Shown in pieces: positions 21,528 to 30,546 of a stretch of 31,535 nt of DNA; position 1 is the first letter of the stretch; the number at the start of each line of letters is the position of its first letter. The stretch is taken from contig BFEA01000253.1 of assembly GCA_003427395.1 (NCBI GenBank), forward strand, positions 814,482 to 846,016. The letters run 5' to 3'. Source of the stretch: Chara braunii (Eukaryota; Streptophyta; Charophyceae; Charales; Characeae). The notes beneath the pieces were generated by a model. The model saw only the letters and a list, made by a program, of their open reading frames with translations, did not search any database and was not told the origin of the DNA. Both the position numbers and the translations under genes were made by a program.

Positions 21528-24500
21528 GGGGCTGTGCTTCCTCGGCATTGCGCAGGAATTTCTTCGTCCCACCATGCACAGTTTGGCAGAGCACAGCTGA
21601 AAAGTGCAGCCAAAGACCTTTTACACGGTTCCAAACATAGCGGCCAGAAAATCCTTACACAGTTCCACAGTATGGTACAGCGCAGCCAGACAGCACCAAA
21701 CCCCACTGCTTGAGAACAAACTGGTCCATGCTCTTTTGCACCAATCGGCCCAGTGCTTCCTTGGCCGGGCAGGTTGGCCCTGGATGACACTTTACGACTA
21801 GCCAGCGATTCCCTGGGTCCAGCCCCCCACCCCGTGCCTGATGGGTTCCTAGGGTGTTGCAGGACAGCGTCACACGAGACCCTTTTCTTCCATTCAGGGA
21901 GAGTGACGGGAGCCTTGACATTCCGAGGCACTTTTCTCTGGCGACGGAAACGCCCTGCGCTCCAAAAGAGAAATGAAACGCACAGGCCTCCTTTTGGCTG
22001 GTGCCACCAGTGACCAGCCATTTTACTCCGGAGACCGAGCCACAAAAGTTGCACCGGCGTGCAAGCCGCAAGTTAGAAAAAAATAGCTGGGAAACGTACT
22101 GGTCTTTTAGACCACCACTCGTGCCCCACGACCAAAACAATTCCCAGATGGTAACTGATAGACCTCAACCAGGCTCGGAAAGCAGGCTCGGCGCAGGCTC
22201 GGCTAGGGTGCAACAGTTTCCCAACCCGGGTTGGTTGGGAAAACGGCCCGGGCTCAAGGAGCGGTGGTTCAAGCTGTGCATTCCCCCACAGAGTAACCAC
22301 AATGGGGATCAAGTACGGACACATATACATTACTGTTAGATGTCATTCATTCAGTCCATCCCTAAAAGAGATTTTAAAAAGAATGATAGCCTGAACATTA
22401 TAGTCATTTAAGACTGTACGTTGACTGCAATAATCATCGGCCAGTGATGAAGAATCAAGGCAAGTGGGACCTCACCCCTGGTTGTGATCAGCACATGCAC
22501 TCCTTATGTGTCCTCTGGCGTCAGGGTTACTTCATTGTAGCTACACAGCACAGCAATCTTCATTCGGCTCAAAAAGAATAAAACACTTTGTTTCTCCAAC
22601 TGAGCCCTCAGATGATGCCTAATAAACTTTGCCTTGCTTTATTTCCCTTTCCTCATTTTTGTGGATAATGCCTAATCAATTATTTGAATTATTTCCTTAC
22701 CTAGGCTACCAGACGGGCCGCCCGGGTCACCTTGTTTGCCCCGCCGGCCCGGCCGTGCAAGGGCCAAAGAAGGTCCCAAAAGCAAAAAAACAAAATCCAA
22801 AAAACGTATTAAAAAAAACTACGTTATGCAGAAAAATAAACCGCACAACTTAGTCTCTCCAATTGTGCCCACTCGGACAGTGCGTAATCAGACTTGTAAT
22901 CGTTCTTCCTTACTTTATTTTCCTTTTTTGCTTGTTGTGCCCTCGGACAATGCCTAATCAATTATTTCCTTACTCTATTTCCTTCCTCTGTCTCTTCAGT
23001 TGTTCTCACTTGGATGACAATGAATTCTTGCTATACTCTGTTCCTTTTTCCTCTTTCTTTTTTCTCAGGCATAGTTCACATCTGTCGGATCCCAACAGGC
23101 ATGCTCAAACTCAAACCTCTCACAGAAGACAAGTGTTTGGCGGACGGTGCACCTGCAGAGGGTTCCCCTGACTCAGGTTTCTTCCACCTCGTGGGCTAAC
23201 CACACATATCTATTTCTTTCTTTTTTTTTCCAATCGTCGACTCGGGGTCTCCTACGGCAGGCAGAGAGATAAGAGCCCATGTCTGTTGTAGGTCCCCGCG
23301 GTTTGACGGCTCATGTGCTGGGAATCGGGCCCAGCGTCCCATTATACAGATACAGTGGAAACGATTAAGGGAAACCTCTGTGAAATCCCACAGATCTTCC
23401 TTTCAAGGAACGAGGTCTGAAACTTCATTCTAAACCACCACTACATCCACCAAGAAAAGAGAGGAAAGGCGCACTATGGCCACAGTTGCGCAAAAGTCAA
23501 TGGCTGATTTTATTTTCTTTTCGTTTTGTATTCATCCTGGCGCAGGGGCCATGCTAATCTTCTGTGAATCATCTTTAGTCCTACAGGCAGGCCACAATAA
23601 GAAAAGTGCAACACCTTCTTTTCCCTTTTTTTTTTCTTTCTTTTTTAATTAAACCAGCACTACATCCAAGCGTCTTTGTCCCGAACAAGATTGCTTCCGT
23701 GCATCAAAAACATGAAGCCTGCACGGGTGATTTTGTTTTTCTATCTCACTGGAGGCACCAGCCATTTCAATCCAGCAGGCCGAGCCCCGCCTTTTTTTTC
23801 TTTTTCTTTTTTTGGAAAGCTCCAGTCGATTGGCGGGGAGCAGGCCGAGCCCCTCGAAATGCCTCGAATCAACTGCTCAGGCCAAAAAAAAAAAAAAAAG
23901 GCTGGCGGTCATAGTGGTGGTTTAAGTGCGACCTTCTAGAGTCCAGTTCACCACCAAGTGCATCCAGCCCATGTGCTGAACAGTACACACATGGAACTGA
24001 TAACGAAGAGGACACACATCGAACTCATACTGCGCAGGGCATGAGTTCGAAACTTCTTGCAATTAGATATACATTCAATAACGTAGGCCCGAAGAATTGA
24101 AACTTACGAGCTACTCCCCTTTTTTCTTCTGAGAAATAGAAAGGCTGTCTGTTATGATGACAGTTGAAAGAATTGATCCCACGACCTTTTTTGCACTTTT
24201 TCCCTCCACAAGGGTACCACACTTTTTCCCTGCTCTTTCTTCTCCTGCCAGACATTGTGGATATTAAACCACCAGTACTTCCGGGGCACTTTTCTCCGAT
24301 ACTAGAAACGCCCTGCACGCAAAAGCGTTGTCAAAACGCCAGTGCGACCTCTTTTTTCGTTTACCTGGCACCACCAGCCATTGTGGTCCAGTAGGCCCGA
24401 AGCCCGCTTAACATAGCACGTATACGACAAGGGCCCGTGACCGATGCAGGGGCCAAGTACTGGAAGTCTAAAAAGGTCATCAATCCTAATGGCAGGTTGA

Positions 24501-27500
24501 GGGAAATCGGACCAGGATCTGATTTTATCATTTTTGCACTTTTCCATTCCAATTCACTCGCAATCAAATCTTCACTCCACCCAACCCAAGGTCCTTTCTC
24601 CCATCCTCCCTTTCCTCATCATAAATCACGTCCCTTTTCTACATCCTCTTCTTCACGTCCCATAAGCATCTAGCTCTGTATTTTCTTACACAGTGGAGGG
24701 ATTGTTTAGGATGCTCCCCCCCTAGCACAGAAACATACCTTGTATGATCTACAGAACCCCTGCACTGCCTTCTTCTCCCTAACAGAATGTATCGTCATTA
24801 TTGCTGTATCTACACTGGAACTTGCCCCGCATACACCTATAATAATCGTACGTTCTATTCGGGGGAAGACGGCAAGCAGCTATGACATCAACTCACCTAC
24901 CAAAATGAGAAGTGAAATCAGCTACAATCTCTGCTCTGCATAGCAGACGGGACAGGCCACACAGGCACTTTCAGAGTTGAAGTTGTGAACCACCTACCAA
25001 GTTGAAACGAACGAAGTTGACGAAGCTGCTGCCTTACAAGGCTCGCGAGCTTACGACTCTGCCTCTTTCAAAGCGGCCTGCCGCTTTTGCTACTAGCCCA
25101 GGCCCGAAGCCAAATGCTCTTACCACTTATACTGGGAACTATACCCGTAAGAGCACTACATAGGTTCATGCGAACTGGTGGTTTTTAAGTCACCAGTCCT
25201 TGCTGATGCATGCCCGGATAAAAAAAAGAACCGACGAGGGCGCACAAAATACTCTCGTTTTGCATGGTGCTGCATTGGTGCTGCTATCCATCTTGGTCAG
25301 GCAGGACGAGTTTTTTCTTGACGCCCCAGGTTAACCGCTGCATTCAAACAGAATAGCCGAGAAAGAATCAAATAGGATGTTTCCTTGCAGAGTTTTCGTT
25401 GTTCTCCTTTCCTTATTTTATGCTGCAGCTGTGCTGGACCTTGCCTGGACGTGGCCGGGCCACCTGGGCAGTCTGAAAAAGCCCACGCAGCCCGGCAGGT
25501 ACCCCAGACACACGGTCATTATTATAGCGCAGCAGGTAGCCCTGACAACGACCGTGTGATCAAGGGAAGACGGTAGGTTATACTTCTTCACATAGGACAG
25601 CACAGCACACACCCTTCTGCATCTCAGGACAGTTCACGGCTATGCCTCAGGGAAGGTCGAATGTTTACCATAGACATTCGGCCAATGACATTACACCGTT
25701 CGCTCATGGGCGGACAGCAGAGGCATTCTCGATTATCCTGCATATCGAGGGGGCTTATGTCTTGAGGACAGCATTATGTTTTCTGACCTAGGAAGGCTGT
25801 TGCTGAGGCGCGTACGGACAAACTTTTCTGCTCTATTAAGTCTAAGTTACTGCAAAAAGCTTAATCCAAACAACAGGGCACAGGTAAACCAATGGTTGAG
25901 TTTCATGTCATATCCCAAGACCTGGCCATTATTCAGATTGGCAATCCGCAGGTAAACCAATGGCCAAGTTTTTTTTTCTTTTTTCTCTTCTTTTTCTCCA
26001 AAGATCGGCACATGCCAGGATTCCTTTCCCCTGTCCGCCGGGACACTGGTTGGAATTGGAATGATACAAAGAAGGGAACCTCAAGGATGCAGTGCGAAAC
26101 AGATGGAAGTTGCACCCCAATGTCTTAGACGCGGCAGACTTCAGACCCATCCACTGGTTCACTGCAACTAAGTCTAAGCCACCGAAAATTGCCTTGTTGC
26201 AGTGGCGTATAGAGAACCGAGGTCTGCCCACAAACGACAGGTTAACAGACAGGACGTACCTGGAGCAGAAGGGCCTGGCACTCCCTTGGTACGAGACCTC
26301 TCAAACCAGCTTCCCCCCCCCCGGTAAAATCGCAGAAACAATCGAACATTTTTTCTTACAGTGCCCAGGGGCGACCCTCACGTGGTGCTGGTGGGACCGG
26401 ATCTGGTGCCAGCTAAGCACCGAGTCCACCTGGCCATGGGACTGGAGGGCGCTGCTGTGCGGGGCATGGAGTTCCCCGCAAGACAACAGATTTGAAGAAA
26501 ATATATTCAAAGTATGGAGGACAACAATCCTCTGGGCGCTATGGCGAAAGCAATGCGTACATGTGATGGAAAATGTGCTCATAGCGGGGGTGGGAAATGA
26601 AGGACATCATTAGGCAGCAAATCCAGCTGGGCATCACAGACCAATGGATGAAGGTTAGACCTCTATCCTGAAAAGAAATGCATAAGACATCAATACAACT
26701 GTTTTTGGAGGAGTGGCTGGGGATAACGCAACTTAGGGTGATGGATAGCTGAAGATTGGTGGGAGGGGAGCAACCAAGGGAGAGAGGCAGAACCCAAGCG
26801 AGACTACAGGCTGTTCTTCAAGGATTGGGCGTCAGTGGATGCAGCAATCCCGCTGCGCCCACCGTCAGATTTCCCGGACCTCTTCCGGCCACATGGCCTG
26901 TAGCTGGTGGACCCACAGTCGTGTGGAGGTGGGCAGTAGCAGGCCGCGACAGACTTCAGTCAAGCAAGACCCAGCTGTACACACCAGACAAACACAGTTG
27001 TCTCAGCAGGCCGATGGAGGAGGCAGCCAGGCATACTTCGGTAGAATTGACAGCGCGAAGGGGCTAAGGAGTCTGGCCCTCTTCCTGCTTTATCTCTAGC
27101 CGAAGACGGGTAATTGCCCCAGTGGTGGAACAAAATTGACGGACATATGCGATTCTGGACCTGGTTTCCAGCAGGTGCTGCTGCCCCCCATCAATAGACT
27201 GGGGCGCCCGGGAAAGGACCTGCTAGTAAGGGATGCTCATATCACCCCCACTAGCAGGCTACCCAGCTCGTTTTCATTATTAAAAAAAAAAAGTTACACA
27301 AAAAGAGAAGATTAGCACGAATCGAGAAATGATCAAAACTTAAACCACCAATAAACACAGGCCAGGAAAGTCGCCAGGGGCGCACTTCTTTTTTTTTTTT
27401 TTCGGCTGGAGCTGCCAGCCATTATCCAGTAGGCCCGAACCTCCGTATTTTAGGAGTGGGTCATGTACTGGCGGTTTAAGGGAAAATAAAAAGAAAAAGA

Positions 27501-30494
27501 AGGATTCCGTTGGCCTAGTCGGAGGGAAAAAGAGAGGCGGCAGACCTTCCTGCCTAGTCCTCTTGCGTCGACAATCACAGAAAGTCGGAGACTGAAGTCC
27601 ACTCAAGACATTTAGTCATCGATACGATATCAGAGACCTTAACTTGTTACAGCAAATGACATCAACCGCCAAGAAAGAACACCATGGTTTCCACCATAGC
27701 CCGCATTCCCTGCTGCTCAGGCAACTCACCTCAGTGCGAAAGATCGGACTTAGAAACAAGTGTGGCCACATCAGTTTTTCAGTCCAAATTTCTCCAAAAA
27801 GGCAAAGAAAAACAGTAAATGGCATCTTGAACACGGCTGCAGTTCAAAAAGGCGAAAAAAAAAACATGAAACGGCAGTCTCCACACCACTATACATTTCT
27901 GGTTTTGAACCATTGAAATGGCATTTTGCTCAGATTTCAAAGTAAAAATCTGACCCCCATACATTAAATAAGATGCAGTTTGTCTCTTGAACTAAACACT
28001 GCAGCGAGGAGTTATGGCGGTAGCAACATATGTTCATCCCGCGTCCGTCAGTTCTTCTTTCAACAGTTGAAGACGTGGAGATACGTTCTGCTCCCCAGTG
28101 AGAAGTAAACTCACTGCTTATCACCCATAAGAACTTACGGCTCCCTAGACAGAGCGTAGATTTCCTGTGTGCAGAAAAAAAAAAGAAAAAAAAAGGACTT
28201 ACGGCTCCTCATGTGTCCCAGTCTCCCAGCCATTAAAAATTCTACAATGTGCTTAAACCACCAGTACCTTTCCCCGCTTGAAAAACAGTTCAGTGCCGGT
28301 TAACACGGGCAACTTTCAACGGTTAGGAGGGACCAGGCGGAAACGGCTGGCAGCGCCAGCCAAAATGAGGCCCACGCCGGTTCGTTTTTTTTTTTTTTTT
28401 GCGCATGGAGGGCGATTTTAGGCTCAGCATCAATAGCTGTGAAAGGTACTGGTGGTTTAAAGTTGCCTCTGAGGCTCCTTTTTTTTGCCGAGGAGGATTC
28501 TCCTTACGTGACCAAGAATGTAAATGAACCACAATGAAGGTGTTTACGTTTTCGTGTTCGGCAAATAGCAACGTTGAATCTGAGAACCCGGAATGTTACA
28601 TTTTTAAGGGGCAAGTCCCACGAGCAGCGTTTAGTGTCCTCAACGCCTAAATCTGGTCGTCTTTGTGTCGTCAACCGCCCATCTCCACAAACTCAACGCT
28701 GCTAGTGGGACTTTGCCCTTATTCTCAAGTTGGCCTGATCCAGGCGCTGACCAGGCATTCCATTCGGGCAAAGACGGACGGTAGTGCATGCACAAGTCAT
28801 TTGTCAAAACGGTCGAGGCACAAAGAGGCCGAGAGACGACTACTTCATGGGACCAATTTCCTTTCACTTCCCCTGCTCTGGCCTCCTTACCACACTTCTC
28901 AAGCAGCCTTCCTGAATTTCCATCGTATTAAACCCACCACTCCAACGGCCCCTGCGCTGTTCATTTTTCTTGTCCTCGAGCACCGGGCCAAAACTTACAG
29001 TACCCAGGCCGGGTAGAGGTCCGGAGGGGAAGGATACCTCAACTAGTTTTCCTCGCAGCGGCACTGTAGATTTTAGGCTCAGGGAACAAAATTAGCTTTG
29101 TCAAACAGGTCCAGGCGGAGTGATGGTTTAAGGGCCTCGCTCCACTACCCACAAAATAAGCAAAATGAAATGAATCTTCCACTAGGACATGCAAACATAC
29201 ATTGCCATATTTCATGTATTTCGTGCACATGGTGAGTAGTACAGCAAGAGCAAGAGATGGTTCATGGAAGGCCCAAATTTTGCGGCAAGCCGTCCAAAAT
29301 TTCACGAGCAAACAATGCAGGCTCATAATACAAACATCAAGAAAACAAACAGGCAAACAAAGACGAGTTAAGAAAAACCAAAAAGCACTACAAAAACCTA
29401 TTCGGAGTTCATCAATTTTTTCTCCGAATTCGGTGTTTTTGCCAACTTTTTCGTTACTGGTCCAAATACGTTGAAAAATCTTGAAACTGAATACAGATAT
29501 ACCCTAATGCACATACATATCGCGCACACACACACACAAAAAGAAGCAAAAATTCAGGGAAATATGGCAGTTTCGGCGAAAATTTCACCAAAAAGGACAC
29601 CACCTATTAACCATTAGTGGCAAGAGCAAAGCCCTTGACTGTGCTAGAGAAGTGGAGGGCTTCAGAGCTATTGCTAGCATTGAACCTGCCCTGAAACGGG
29701 CCAAGGATCCATCGGCTGCATTAGAAATGACCGGTACTACAACCCTCTTCCACCCAACCAGGCGTTCTATTCCCGTGAAGACGGTAGTATTTGGCCCACA
29801 CGTGAGCCACAGGCCCTTGTCGTATACGTGCCGCAACTTTCAGGGCTCTGGCCAGAGCAAATTGGCTGGCGGTGCCAGCCAAAAGAAAGTTGCATCAGTT
29901 CGTTTTTTTTGACACAAGGCACATTTCCAGTATCGGAGAAAGTTGCCTCGGAAATACTGGTGGTTCAATGCCAAATTGCAAACCTCCCACGTCATGAGCC
30001 TCGCTACAGTACAGAATTATGCCAGGAAATCATCCAGATACATTCAGAATGCAGGGTCGGTCTGAATGTATTGGCTGGTCTATGCTGTGCAGTGACACGA
30101 TGTACTATCCCCTCGCATTCTATCCGAGTTGTGTGTATTCTATATTCTGTTTCAAGTTTCATGGAGCACCTGCTAGGCCACTGGCTGAGGGCCTCTCCTA
30201 TTCCGTTCAGCCTAGACACAGAAATTGCTGCCACCAAATTTGCATGCACATCAATACTCAGGGGATGCAAACAATGATTTGTCAAAGAATCAGTGACAGA
30301 AGTATATAAAGCCATACTGAAGCTCTTCCCAGACATATCCGGCTTCACCCAGTGTAACGGAAACATAATAAAGGGCAGATTTAAGGTCTGCGTGCATAGT
30401 GTACGACTCTAGGACCTGCAGTTCCGGCGAGCAGAAGTGCCAGACGACTTCCAGGCATTCACTGTAAGAGACCATGGTGATAGGCTGTGTCTGA

Positions 30495-30546
<52 letters not shown>

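Noticed and set aside
21401-22054. 217-codon minus-strand frame
   Set aside because: Nearly the last quarter is an Arg-Glu repeat from the (CT)n tract, and the rest crosses a MITE remnant.
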